The translations under genes were made by a program, and so were the position numbers. The notes beneath the pieces are model-generated. The model saw nothing but the letters and a program-made list of their open reading frames with translations. It had not been told where the DNA came from and made no database searches. Positions 11,215 through 23,855 of a stretch of 64,000 nucleotides of DNA are shown here, piece by piece (the stretch's first letter is position 1; every line of letters starts with the position of its first letter). Source of the DNA: Erythrocercus mccallii (Eukaryota; Chordata; Aves; Passeriformes; Dicruridae); contig VZRG01000369.1 in NCBI GenBank assembly GCA_013397435.1, positions 480,294-544,293 of the forward strand. The letters run 5' to 3'.

Positions 11215-14160
11215 TAAGATAAGTTAATAAGAAAAAAATGTATTCTAAGGAAACAATAAAATAACCTGTCACTAACGGTAAACAATGGAAATGCAGGTTT
11301 TACTGCACATACGGTGGTATGTGTTTTAACTGGAGATTTTTGTTTGCTTTTTTCAATAACATTAAAAGAAGTTATATTTATCCCTTTGTTTTTAAATGTT
11401 ATGACTTTTAATTTCTCATCCAATGTGCCTCAAATCCTTTTCCTGATTTATAGGCTCTCTTTTGGAAAACTGGTAAACCATGGTGTCAGCTATTATAATA
11501 TAGCATGATGATAGGCACATGCAGATCGCATGAGCAGTCGTGTGTCTTGTCTCAGGAATTTCCATCCCTACAAAATCTTTGCTGACTCCCAGCTGTCACA
11601 TGGCTGTCACTCACAAATTCTAACCATAACCATAACCAAATCCTCCTTGCCCGGGCATGCGCTCACCAAACCTCTCCATGTACCCGTAGACACAGGCACC
11701 AATATCCCTGCTTAAGCACTTTGTCTGCATAAATGGCTCTTTCCTCCAAGCCTGCTGCATTCCACTAATGTTGTTCGCGTAATTTTTTTCCTGGGTGCTA
11801 CTTCCTTGATGTGCCTGTTCTTTGTAAGGAGGAACCTGGAATAGGAACAGTAGTCAGTAAGAAATGCAAGCAAAATTAACTTCGTGTGCTATTTAATATA
11901 ACATTTCAAATTGGTGTGAATTTAAATTCACAACTTCCATGGTTCCCTAAACTTCTTCAAGAAAATTAACCCTTTCTGTTCCATAGACAGAATACTGTCA
12001 CCTTGCAGTGTATTGACTTATTGTTTTATGCATTTATATTTTGTGACATTTATAGAATTTATGTATATAAATTAGACTTAGATTGTGAGAGTCCTAGGCT
12101 GGAACTTTGGTTATTTTTATTCTTCTAGGTTATTTCTGTATTTCATATGTGTCACATACATCTATGTTGTTTTACCAGTTTCAACAGAAGTATTTCAAAC
12201 AATTCTCATCAGTGTCTTACAGCTGACCAGTCTCAGCCAAGCACAGGTTACCACTAAAATGCATAAATAGATTCAGGACAAATCTTGCTTTCCCTCTTCT
12301 TCTGAGCTGCCTTGCCAGCCAAGGGGGCAATTGTTTGTGTGAGTTGGGAAGTTGAAATTTATTTTATACATAGATTAACAGCAGGCAAAAATAGACTGAC
12401 TTCTATTGAAAAGGCATACTTTTGAGAATTAAAGGGAAAGCATTTAAACAGGAATACTTGGGGAGGAGGGGAAGGAAATGCCAAATTGCAAAATATTTTC
12501 TGTTGTTTGACTTTGTACATGTTAAGAGTGTATTGGCGTCCTCCTGTATATCAGACCTGTCAGTATATTAACATTTACCAAAAGGGAGGAGGTGGCTGGA
12601 CAGGAAAGATACCACCTTGACTTTGCGTCTTTATCCTGGAAAGAATCCAGAACCGAAAGTAAAATGCAGGTGAAAGCACAGTGAGACTCCAGACCAATAT
12701 CCAAGCAAATCAGGGAAACCACACTGGCTTCCTTACCATGAGCTGATTACAAGGCATCAGTAATTTCTTCACCCCTTGAAAACCAGGTGGGGGCTTTAGC
12801 AATCATTGAGCCTGCCAGAGGAAACCACATTTCAGTCTGGAGGGGATAATGCAGTGTTCAGGAAGGAAGGAGTGCACCATGACTCCAGGGACTTCAGTGG
12901 CATGAGAGAATGGGCAATTTTCCTCTGCTTAAAGTATCTTTGGCATCTTTATGATCTGTGACATACATGTGCTTATTCTACTCTCCTGCATCTTGCATCA
13001 AATACTGATTTTATAATGCAGAATATGCAGGACTTAGTGAGTGAGCTGCCAGGACTCCTTGCCCATCTGCAGATGACAGGAGGAAGTGGGAAGAACCCTT
13101 TGTTTCTCCCATGGCTTGTAAAGATCAGATGCTTGTTGATGGGCAGCTGCAGGAGAATTTTCATTTGAAGCAGAGCTCTGGGAGGATATATTTGAATCCC
13201 CAAAATGAGGACCTCAGTGTTTTAACCATAGAAGAATCTCAGTGACTGCAGTCACTTAAATGTTGCAGTGCATACCTGTGATCCAGCAGAAATATTTACC
13301 ATTAAAATAATTTGTAATAATTAATGATGTCTGTTTTGTAATAACAGTACTTTAGAATAGTAACATGAAGTTGTTTTTTATTGTTGTAATTCTATTCTAC
13401 TTTTATGCCAAGATCACTTTTATCAATAAGATAGTTTGTATAGGGAAATGTCATATTTCCAGTCCTTTCAACTGAATTCAAGGGAGGTAAGTACAAGCAC
13501 CTTTAAAAAATTAAAAATGGATTTGTGATATATAGATACCAGGTGTAGGGTGTGTAGAATAAACTGTTATCCACATCCACTCACACTTTACTTCATGATT
13601 GAGACAGCCAACAGCACTGCAGGTAAGTGAGAAATAAATGGGTAACTTTTGCCAGATGGATTCCTGGCTATTAGAAACTGGACTGAAACTATTTAATTCC
13701 ATGGAGCATGGCAAACCAGTTGGTCACTGAATAACAGAATATTGTCCTTTGAATTATTAACTCTTTGTAAACATTACAATGTTTTATAAATTTCTGTTCC
13801 TTTCTAGTTGTACCTCTTAGTTGGTGTGGGTAAGTGAGGTGTTTTTTTGAGTACTTCTGTAGTCATTTTGTCTTTTGAACATTTCCAAATGTGCTTCTTC
13901 ACACAAGCTATTGAAGACCCATGATTTATGGGTTATAGTGTTCTCCAGGTCAGCATAACTGTCATAGGGTCTAAAGAGGGGACTGTGATCTGTATCAGCT
14001 GCATTAACTTTCCACTAACTTTCTGTGACTAGAACACATCTTTCATTATTCTGCATTATTCCTTTGTGCAAAATAAGGTGTAGTTTAGTTTTAACAGAAC
14101 CAGACTGTCACTGACCATCAGCTTTTGCATGCATAGACTCTCTCCTTTCTGGCAAGGCTT
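11215..14160. other. Non-coding AT-rich block, no gene recognised
   Basis: No frame longer than 80 codons is present and none has recognisable content. A short (CCATAA)-like triplication occurs around 11620-11640. A motif resembling a splice donor occurs at 13621 (GCAG/GTAAGT) but has no credible partner exon. Confidence 0.6.
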
Positions 14161-14340
14161 TAGGCCCAGATCCACAAAAGGATTAGATGCTTTAAGTGGG
14201 ACTTAAGTGGGATTTAGGCATTGAAAGCCCAAACCAAGATCCTCAATATCCCCACTGAACTGCCACCTAACCTTAGAAGTTGCCTAACCTGTGTGAGTGC
14301 CTACATTTTCAATATCCAGCTTTCCCAGGTGGCCAAAGAT
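14161..14340. repeat. Degenerate ancient amniote interspersed repeat
   Basis: The segment contains repeated wording of the type AGGCCCAGATCC, AAGTGGGACTT / AAGTGGGATTTAGG, and CACCTAACC / GCCTAACC. This resembles the repeat family in reptiles and birds built around GGCCCAGATCC and TTAGGCGCCTAA. The internal near-direct repeats (AAGTGGGA at about 14195 and again about 11 bases later) support a repetitive origin. It is old and highly mutated, and family assignment is uncertain. The frames overlapping it (14221-14720, both strands) are not considered genes. Confidence 0.4.
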
Positions 14341-17300
14341 CTGCTTTGGATGTTCTCAAGCACTTCCATCCTGACAAGGTTGAGCCTCTCTGCTCCCATC
14401 TTTCCCCTCACATCCCAATGGATTTCAGAAAGTGCAAACTCTTGTTGCAAAATGGTGGATTTCTCTGTGTGATATTGCTCACTTTCTCCAGCTGTGTCCT
14501 TGAAGGAAAGGACCCTGCAGTAGGTTTCTTTCAGGAGCAGCCCAGGAACCTTGAAAAAGATATCAAAACTAAAAAAAAATTGAGTATCGCTGCTTAAAAA
14601 TGGAGGTCCTAGAGATGAAGCGGGGCTACAGATGAGTGTGGCCTTGGCCATCTCTTCTCCTGCTGGCAGCATTGGATTGTTCTTGCTTGGCGATGGCTGC
14701 TCCTGAGTTGGGTAGCACACGAGGCACAGGAGCGACTCTCAGGGCTGAGGTCTCCATGGCACAGGCACAGCACCTGAAAGCTGGGTACCACAATGTGAAA
14801 TTAGCGTTGCTCCCAGAGCTTTTCTTAGAGAATCCAGGCCCTGGTGTTTTGTAACAGCAGTATTTGGAGGAAGAGCTCTTTTCTGCAAGAAGTCACTTAG
14901 GGTTTCACCTGACTGTGATACATGGTGGATATTTTGTTTTTTGAAAGCCAGACTTATTGGGGTGTTCCATGTGGACACCCAGAAATAATAACCACTCCTT
15001 TTAGGGCTTCAGTCTCAAGCATTTCTGGAGCTGTGGCAGGATTGATAGCTGTCTCGCTCTGCAGAGGCCAAAGCAAATGTCTTGTTAGTAGCAGAGTAAG
15101 TGGTCCTGTGCCATCACTTATTTCTCAGCTGTACTCGTGACATTTCATGTGTTCTTAGCCATGTCTGTTGTTTGTTTAAATCCTGCTCAGTTCCTTGATT
15201 TATCAGTTTTCTGTAGACTTTTGTTCGAGTAGTCACAAATGCTATCCTATTTCAAATAGATGCATACTTATCAGCAAATAGTCTTTCATCAATAGCTTTC
15301 ACGTAACTCTGCACATGTCCACTTTGACCTTCTCTTCTTTAAAATACTGGTTTTTAAATTTTTTTTTAATGAGGACAGTATTTAGGAAATCTCTTAGAAT
15401 TTCTCCTGAATCATTCTGTCTTTTTGTGACAAAGATATCCACATTAGATAGGAATATTTTTCTTTTTCTTTTCTCTTATTTTTTTCCCTGAGAGAGAGAC
15501 TGCTTCTCAGGGATTTCCTAGTTTTTTAGTTTGTCAAAGACAGCCAGAGTGTGTGCAATCTTAGTATTATTTCTTGCTGCTTTCGATTTATGGACCTGTG
15601 TACAGTCCTGAAAACAGAAATACAGAATATAGAACATATTTCCACAGAAGTATAGCCTAAAAATTATAAAAGCACAAAAAAGATATATTTGTAATTTTAG
15701 AAATTGCAATAATGAAAAGCCTATATACAATGAATAACCTTAACATGTAATAGCAAGTGCAGTTTGTATTCCTTAAAAAGCCTAGAAGTGTTTATATACA
15801 GGTAGGTAAAATTTGTAGGACTGTCTATGATAATGATACCTTAATAGCTAAGGATATTATTAATGTATTTTTAAAACTGATACAGGGAGATCTGTTATTT
15901 TAATGGAGAGTCTATGTTGTAAATTAACCTGTAACTTTGAATCCTCTCACTTCGTATTTTCGGAATGGCATGCTTGAATTGTTATACATTTATTTTGGCA
16001 CTTTAGTGCACCCAAACATTGTGAGCATTAGTTCATCATACATCACGAACATATGACTATTGTATGGAACCAATTTTAGGTGTAGGAAGTTCAGCAAGTA
16101 TTGTGCCTTGGTGGTTGCCAGATCACTTGCATGCTTGCTAAATCCAATGCACAGTGCTTCCGTTTGCTGAGTTACTCATTGAGCTTTTAATAGTCAACTT
16201 AATTTTAGTTAAGGTTCAGTTTAGTACCTCTTGCAATTAGTGGAAAATATGGCCAGCATTCATCTGGTAAACCATATTGCTTATGAAAGGCACACGTGGG
16301 GTTTGCGTGGCGGTAGATAACAGATTGATTCTGGTGGATCCCATTGTGACTGGCCTTTAAGGGTAAATTACAGAACATTTTAATCATTGGGGGTAACCTT
16401 GCAGAAAATGGAATCTTGAGTTTGCATGTAGGAGGAAGTTGGGTCTTCCTTGCTCACCTTTGCTTCCCAAACCGACAGCAGCTCTGTGCGTGGGGTCCCT
16501 GGCTGCCTGTCAGGCCATGGGCTTCACATCAGTGCTGGTGAGGTGCTGCTCCTGAGATGGGTTTGGAGCCCTCAGAAAAGCAAGGGCTCCTATTTTTGGG
16601 GTAAGCTTTTGAACCTCGTCTTGCTTGTTTGCTTTTCCTTTCTGAAAACAACTGAGGTATTGGAGGCAAGTCTGCTGCTTGACTCTTCTGAGGCAGTTTT
16701 ATGGGTTGTTTAACAGGTACAGGTAGAGGACTCCAGATGAGATTTTTTTGCCCTCATATGAAATGGAGGTATGATTTCAGCCAGCTTGTTAGTGTCCTGA
16801 GAAATGAAATAATGGGGACAATAACTGTAACTAAGGAATAACTTGGAAATAAAGGCAAAGGTGAAACAACCAAATGCAGAAAGAGAACTTTTTTTTTTTT
16901 CCAAATGAATAGGTTAAAATGGATTCATCTGTCTGACACTATTGGAAAATGAAAGCCATATGTTCCCACAGGATGGACACTACAAGGACATTTAGGGCAG
17001 TGTCATGCCCTGTCAATGGTGCTTATGTCTGATCTGGGATTTCTCAGATCCATAAATACTCAAAATGCATGTCTCTGACAAAATAAGTAGAAATGGTATA
17101 ATTTCTACTAAAATTTTCTTGTGCCAGAGGAGGCACAAGGGCATATGCTGCCTTTATCATAATTGTGTCTCTTGCTCAGAAGTAAATGCCAGTTACTTCT
17201 GCGTGGAGAGAAATTCAGTAGTGCATGTCCCGATCCAGTCTACTGGGCTACAAGCCACTGTCTTGAACCTGTGCCGTGTGTGCAAGGTCCTATCCCAGTT

Positions 17301-18230
17301 AGAAATTCACTGGCTTAAATAAAGGTAATAGTATTTTTTTGTCTTAGAAACCTAATATGGAAAAGTGGAGACTGTTGATAGGCCCCCTGTTGAGTTGGGT
17401 GAAGATGAGACAGTGGAGAACTCTGATTTGTAGAAGAACATAGGTAAGTGAAGATCCTTGCATATGAAATCACTCCCCAGCTGTATGGAAAAGCATGCAA
17501 GATAATGTCTTGGCTTCACTGAGACCAGTGGAATCTGTCTGGATATTACTATAGGTTCTGCACACTTGGCTGCTGCTCATGCCAGTGACAGGAACCCCAG
17601 CAGAATCCTCACCATCGTGTTAAGTTTGATCTTTACAGGAAAGGTATCACTGCTGGTAATATTGTGGAATAAAAAACTACTGCCAAAGATGGGATTTAAA
17701 GCTTTCTGTTTTATATTTTGACTGTGTTATTCTGAGTGACACCAGTATAGAAATTGAAACATCCTTGGGGCTTTTTGCAAAGGAGGGCAAGAATGTTGTC
17801 TGTTTCCCCATTTTTTCCCCAGTTACAGGAGACTGGAGATCAAGGTTTTGGATGCTAATCACAGGAGGCCTTGAAAAAGGAAAAATAGCAATATCTAGCT
17901 TAGTAGAATATTTGTTTGTTTGTAAAGTTATGTGAACTCCTTGGCAGAAAGGAGCCATAAGAAATTCCAGGCAGTTATTCCTTGGTGACAGAAGTCTGTA
18001 TTTAGGCTTCTGTTAGTCTCCTTTATTTATAACAAAACCTTCAAATATCATTTCCAAGATGTTCAACTATCAGAAACGAAGTGATAATGAGGACAGAGGG
18101 TAGGTCATGAGTCTGCAAATAAGTGTGAGATGGTGAGCTTAACCTACCAGGAGAAAGAAAAGTCAGTATAGCAACTGCATGAACACTTCAAAGCATGCAC
18201 CTAGTTTGCTGCACTAACTTAATTATCCCT
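14341..18230. other. Non-coding AT-rich block, no gene recognised
   Basis: Only short frames (below 100 codons) occur, all without recognisable domains. T-rich tracts appear near 15360 and 15455-15485. A slightly GC-richer patch lies around 16450-16570. Nothing here can be supported as a gene. Confidence 0.6.
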
Positions 18231-18263
18231 GCTATAGATATGTTTGACAAACATATCTATAGC
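18231..18263. repeat. Perfect 15-bp inverted repeat with 3-base loop
   Basis: GCTATAGATATGTTT at 18231-18245 is followed by the loop GAC (18246-18248) and then by its exact reverse complement at 18249-18263. The perfection stands out in a region otherwise full of mutated relics. The loop is too short for a microRNA precursor. It may be the core of a small palindromic transposon, a recent template-switch product, or a cruciform-prone site. Confidence 0.9.
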
Positions 18264-20130
18264 CCAGATCCTGTTACTTCTCAGTGGGAAATATCAGAAG
18301 CCTTCTGTTTGGTTGCCAGTTGACTGAATCCTCCCTTCTACCTTCTTGCATTAGTCTTTTCAAGGACTTTCCCTACCTCTTTGCTGATCTGATGAACAGA
18401 GACTCAACTTCTTTCTGTTTAATGGTAGAAAATATTGTAAGATGAAGAATGATGCAGACTGATGGAATGGGTGTAAAATGATTTTTAAGCAAGTCTGATG
18501 AGGATTTAATCCTATTTTAATCAAATACTGCCTGAACCAACCAAAAATAAGCTTTTATCACTCATGCTGAATCAACCGTATTCTAGTGTCAGCACTATTT
18601 CTCAGCAAGCATCTTGCTTCCTCTGTGTAATAGTACAGGGTGTTTTTGAGAATCCCAGTGTTGTCAGCTTTCTCCACAAACAGTGTGATGTGAAATGTAA
18701 AGAGACAGGAGTACCCCAGCTCTTCCATCACACAGAAACACAAACCAGTGCCCTGTTCTTTGACACTAAAATGTGGCCTGCTGTTGGGATTTAATAGGCA
18801 AAGACCGTGGGGAACTTTTTCAGCTTTTTAGTCTTTCTGCTTCTCTAAAGTCTGTAAAGTCTGTAAAGTTACACGGGGAGGTATGGTTTTTAAATGTGGT
18901 CATTTTTAATTCCTGTCCCTGGAGTCTGGCTGACAGATTGGGAGTATGGAGGATGGCAGTGGGCTGAAAAGACAAGCTGAAAACACAGGATGTATACATA
19001 CATTAAAATGGAGCAAAACAAAAATAAGCTAACTTAGGTGAACACAGATGGGATCTGTTTCAGGGCCACTCTTAACACCTGTTTTAGATGGCCTGTGGTG
19101 AAAATCATTAGCTTAAAAAGATGCTATTTATGTCTTCCCTGAACTGAGTTTACACAAACGCCAACAGTTCTAACTGGAGATAATGGAGATCAAATTTTGG
19201 TAGGTTTTTATTTTTATTTGGCTTTTTTGTTTTTGGTCTAACAATAGTATTTTCACTGCAAACCTTAAAAACCCCCAACTAAATAAAAAACCTTTGACAA
19301 GTGTTTGTTGTGGTACACCGTTTATAGTAGCTACGGCCGTTGATGAGAAGCCCATAGGCATTGATGTATGCAAAATATAAGTTGTTCAACAAATATTTAA
19401 AAATCATCAATGTGGTTTCATAGGTGTAAATCTGAAATCAATCCTCAGCCTTTTGAGGTGTTACTGTGGGTTCCCACTTTTGTTGCAAAGACCAGAACTT
19501 GTTGACAGAAGCTTTCCGATTTGAAAGTGCAGGTTAACATAGGAATGTTTTAGCAACTGACTTTGCTCTCCGTGCTGATTTTGACAGGTCATGCTGAAAG
19601 TAAGACTCTGAGCTTTCCAAATATTTCTGCTCCATGTTGGCATTTAAATTTTGTTACGAAACACTCCTTCTGGGATAATTTTTGCAGGCTTGTCTCTTTT
19701 GGAGGAAGGCATTGACTTTTCCCTATTTCTACGAAAATCTTCATGGTTTTATCTTTGATTCCTCTATCATCCTATTTCTTTTTTCTTGATGATTGTTAAA
19801 CCTGCTTTTTCCTTGTATCAAGGTTTTGAGAAGAGACATTTATTGCTTGATAATTGACTACATTCTTACTGTAATTGAAAGGAGGACTGCATCTTGCATG
19901 TATTACATAGGTGCATAGTAAGCTGTTACTTTTACACACAGAATGTCTGAAATAATGTATTAAAAGCAATCAATGTATAGGGAATTAACGAAAAACTATC
20001 CCTTTAATGCACATATGCATCTCTCCATGCCAGCTGCAAGAGAATTGTGCTCATACTTGGAGGTAGTGATGGAGTCTAATGGAAAGAGCGAATGCCTAGG
20101 AGTAGCTTCCATTTTGGCTCTTCCCAGTCT

Positions 20131-20190
20131 GCACACCTTAGTAAAGTATTTTGAGATTTCTGGGTGATAGAAAGAGCTAAATATTATTTA
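20131..20190 (+). repeat. 3' tail of an ancient amniote LINE/SINE-type repeat
   Basis: The wording GTAAAGTATTTTGAGAT followed by GGGTGATAGAAAGAGCTAAATATTATT matches the pattern of an old repeat tail (AAAGCGCTTTGAGATC..GATGAAAAGCGCTATA..TATTATT). Such tails are common in reptilian and bird genomes. Orientation is inferred from the TATTATT end. Only about 60 bases are recognisable. Confidence 0.45.
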
Positions 20191-21431
20191 AGCCTGCTTA
20201 GTTAGATGATAGACTTTGGTCTGTATTATTTTTGGTTTGTATATTGCATAAACAGAGTGTGAAACTGCTAGGAGAGTCTTTTGTTCATGCATACTGCACT
20301 TTCCTTTGGCCTCTCTTTTTCTGGTTTAATTTTATTGGGTGGTAAAGAATACAGTAGTTACTTGAGCAGTGAGGAGGTGCATAAATAGCAAACATATTGA
20401 ACCGTGAACAAGAACTCTTTTTTTGGATGGCTCTGGAAGAGCGATGAGCCTCTTGGTGTGTTACTGTGGGGAAGTGGCCGGTGCGTGCTGTCCTGTGATT
20501 GTCCATGTAGATGGTGCTTCTTCAGTGTCCAGCAATGTTCTCCCTATCCAGTTTTGCAAAAAGGCCACTTATCTAAACAGTGACAGGAGATCAAAGGGTA
20601 GATTCAGAGCCCCATAGATGACAGATCTGTGTTTATGGCTTTAATATTTTATGTGCAGCTCAAAATCATAACCTATAGGACAGGACTTCCAAACTTCCAC
20701 CATCATAGAGGGACTTTTCCTGCTGTGCAATGTCATGGCTGCAGGAGACCTCTTTTCTATCTGGACTGTGCACAGAAGACCTGTACAGCAGCCCAGGCTG
20801 GATTTTTCCATATCGGCATGTAATAGCTCACTTAGTACAAGAAACATGCAATGTAGCTGGAGAACCTTGCTCTGAGTAATCATCTGTAACTGCAAGTGAA
20901 GATTTCTAAAAGCAGATCAGTAATCTGGAAAAATTGTATGTATTTTGTTAAAGGAAGTCTCTGAGCCACAAATAGATGGATGTTGGGAAGAGGAGTCTGG
21001 GGAATTGTCACTATATGGCTGCTCCATGACCTTCACTAAGCATCTGCTGTTTGCCATGGGCCTGAACAAGCCAATCAGCCTAAGTGGCCCTTTGGTTTCA
21101 CCTGCTGGGGCTATTCTAGGTGCAGCAGGGCACAGATGACCGTGAATTTTTCTCTGTGTGTATGTGCAGGGATGGCTGAGTGGACATTCACTGGGGAGTA
21201 TACAGCAGTGGGCACATAACTGCAGCACATCATAATCCCTTTTCTGATACTTCATCTTATTTTCATGCTTTTTTTTCAATGCTCTTGATTACTTAAAGAT
21301 CAGCATATTAAACAAGCTTATTGACCCTTTGTTCTTTGTATGTCTCCTATAGTGAGAACCTAAACTCCTGCAATTCTAGCCCTGTGTTTGCAATTCAGTG
21401 TGTATGGCTACCAGAATGCCATGGACTTTTT

Positions 21432-21455
21432 ACATTATTATTGTTATTGTTATTC
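21432..21455. repeat. (TTATTG)n-like simple repeat
   Basis: A short run of TTATTATTGTTATTGTTATTC type units (period 3 to 6) is visible. Confidence 0.7.
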
Positions 21456-23447
21456 TTTTGTTTAATTTACTTCTTGGTTAAGAAGCTATAAAAATAAGGC
21501 CAGGCTGTGACAAAAAGAGATGGTCTAAAACTGATGTTAAATAAATAGTCTCTTACCACATCAGAAATGGAAACGAGACCCTTGCAGAGCAGCAGAGCAG
21601 TTTTTTTAATGTCTTACAAAGGGGGGATGATACTCCTTTCAGTATGGAATGTGAACGTTGCCTTTGTGAATGGCAGAATATGATGCTATCCTGTGGCACA
21701 GTGATTTCACCTGCTCATTTTTAAGGGACTGTCCCACCTCTGAAGCCTAGGGGCTTCTGTAAAATATTATCGAGCTAATTCAAACCCTTACTTGTCTCCA
21801 AAATATCCTTGTCTAGAGTTTCTACAAAGTCTATAGAGGCTTGATGCATGATGAATTTTTTTTTTATTGAGCACCTGCTTTCTTTGCCTAGCTCTGTTAT
21901 GCAGCAAGATTGTTTTTACAGTATTAAGAAGTGAGCAATATATTCCATATGCCACCAAGCTTTGTAAAGAATCCTGCTGATGACAATTTCACAGCTGCTG
22001 AGAAATAGGCCAAGCCTTCCTTATAAAGTGACAGTAAGGAAAAGAATATCTATTCCATTCTTATTGGCCATGCATCCTCCCCAACTTTTTCCCACTTGAA
22101 GGAAAATGTTAGCCCTTCCGAACTATGGAACAACAGATGGTGACAGAAACCAATTTCTACTGCAAAGCCATTTGGTCAGGAAGTATCAAAAAATGTTTTG
22201 GAATTGTGAAAATGAATTCTTGGCTTCAGGGCTACCAGCAGCCTACCAGAAATGAGACATGAAGCAACTGCTTAACAAACCCGAGAGCCTGCTTGGCCCT
22301 GAGAGAAATGGCTTTGGTCAAACATTTTGGAAATTAAGAACTTTATATATGTAGGGTCTGGACTTCAGAAGTGTTCCGAGTATTATGGATGTTATAGGTT
22401 CTTAATTTCTGGTCACTGGTTGCTTGACCAGCTACCAAGAAAGTAGCCTTCAAAATATGCAGAATGACCTCCAGCTGAGACAAGCTTAATATAGCTCCTA
22501 CTGGCCTAGTCAGGTGGAACCTTCCCTTTTGGCTCAGCCGATTTGCTGCCCACAGACCATGAAAGTCCCAGGGATCTGGTAACATACAGGGACACAGAAT
22601 TAATGCAGAAACAGCTCAGGCCACTCTACTCACGGGTTGTGTTTAGTAGGTTGTGTGTGTCTGCAAGTTGCTGGATGCAGCAGGTTCCTTTGGTGATTTC
22701 TGTGCCTGACCAAATGCATCTCCTTGGAGAGCAGTTTGAGAAAGAGAATTTGTTTATTTTCTGGAAGTGCACATAGTTGTCTGTCTGTGCCATTAACTCT
22801 CTGAAATAAACACCAACATGTTTTTTCCCTCAGAATTTCCGTAGTGAGTCAGCCACTCCTATAGAAAATGCCTTGAGAGAACTCCCCATATATGTGGAAC
22901 ATAAACAATAGTAGCTGAGCCATCTTGTTTTATCTATTCTGTTATAAATGTATATCAAATTGTATGGTAATGTCATGTCACCAGAAACACAGAGCAGATG
23001 GAAGTATCTTTCCACATATTGACTCCTGTTACTCTGATAAAAGGAATTTGTTTCTCTCCTTCTGTCAAGCCTGCTAGCCTCTGGCAAGGGAGGCAAGCCT
23101 CAGCGAGGAGAGCTTTACCAATGATGTTCGAGTGACCATCTGATTAAAAGATACTATCATTGGCCAGTATAGTGAGCCTGCACCAACAACTCTTTGGAGT
23201 AGCCAGTTCTATTTCTTATGTCTGTGTAAGGTAAATTAAACCAGGGAGCATTGTCCCAGGTTGAGGAGACCTTGGGGAAGTAACCCTTGAGGAAGCAGAT
23301 ATTTGGATTTTATAAGGATCCTTTCAAGGCTGCAATACTGGGCCCTTTGGAGACTAATCCCAATAAAGCAAGTACCAGGTCTCTGAACTGTATGTTATTA
23401 TAGAAAAGTGACACCCCTGAACATGGTTTGCAAATGCTGTGTATTAG

Positions 23448-23855
23448 CTACCAAAAATATGATTTGCAAAGTGCCAGGAAAGTCCTGACAAATAAAATGA
23501 CTACAGTTGTGCCGTGAGCATCTGAAAAGCAGATACCCTCCGTATTTCTGTTTGTGGTGAGTGGTATTTGACTTGATGAGAGCACAGTTCTCAGACTGAA
23601 AACACGTGAAGCTGAAGTCAAAAGGGAGTCAGTGTAATCATTAACTGACTCACCTTCTAGATGTGACAAGTAATGAACTATTCTAAACTTGCCTGGAGCT
23701 TTCTTTGGGACAATACCCACAGGGGAAACCCTCTTAAGCTCAAGTGAAGCATTATCAAATGGGCCCTCTATTTTCCCCAAATGCCAGCTCTTTTCTGTCT
23801 TGTCTCTAACCACCTGAGGACATATAACTGCTGATCTCAGCATCCCAGCCAGCAT
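23448..23855 (-). pseudogene. DIRS-like retrotransposon reverse-transcriptase fragment (relic)
   Basis: This 135-codon minus-strand frame contains a stretch (about residues 12-77, bases 23625-23822) that reads like the N-terminal part of a DIRS-type reverse transcriptase. It has a PQVV..K..K segment, then GKIEGPF, then RVSPVGIVPKKAPGKFRIVH, then LS...G.SVND. In DIRS elements of fish, amphibians, reptiles and invertebrates the same order is seen: PEVV..K..KE, LGR.AGPF, SPLG.VPKK.PG.FR.IH.LS and SVND. Order and spacing are preserved. The match fades after SVNDYTDS, and the expected catalytic region, RNase H, methyltransferase and tyrosine recombinase are not recognisable downstream (towards lower coordinates). 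It is therefore a truncated, inactive remnant. The frame's ATG is arbitrary because similarity begins after it. Family assignment is by recognition, not by a search. Confidence 0.6.

Larger units (their letters stand above)
18264..23447. other. Non-coding AT-rich block, no gene recognised
   Basis: Apart from the repeat tail at 20131-20190 and the simple repeat at 21432-21455, the block shows only short chance frames. The minus-strand frames at 20917-21279 and 22343-22585 were read and have no recognisable domain. Confidence 0.55.

Noticed and set aside
13604..13630. Good splice-donor-like GCAG/GTAAGTG
   Set aside because: No matching acceptor with an open or recognisable exon upstream.
14301..14720. 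139-codon minus frame
   Set aside because: It partly overlaps a degenerate repeat and shows no recognisable domain.
18231..18263. MicroRNA precursor
   Set aside because: The stem is only 15 bp and the loop is 3 bases, so it is not a normal precursor.
22343..23096. Continuation of the DIRS-like element downstream of the RT fragment
   Set aside because: I read the minus-strand frames here and could not match them to RNase H, methyltransferase or tyrosine-recombinase segments.
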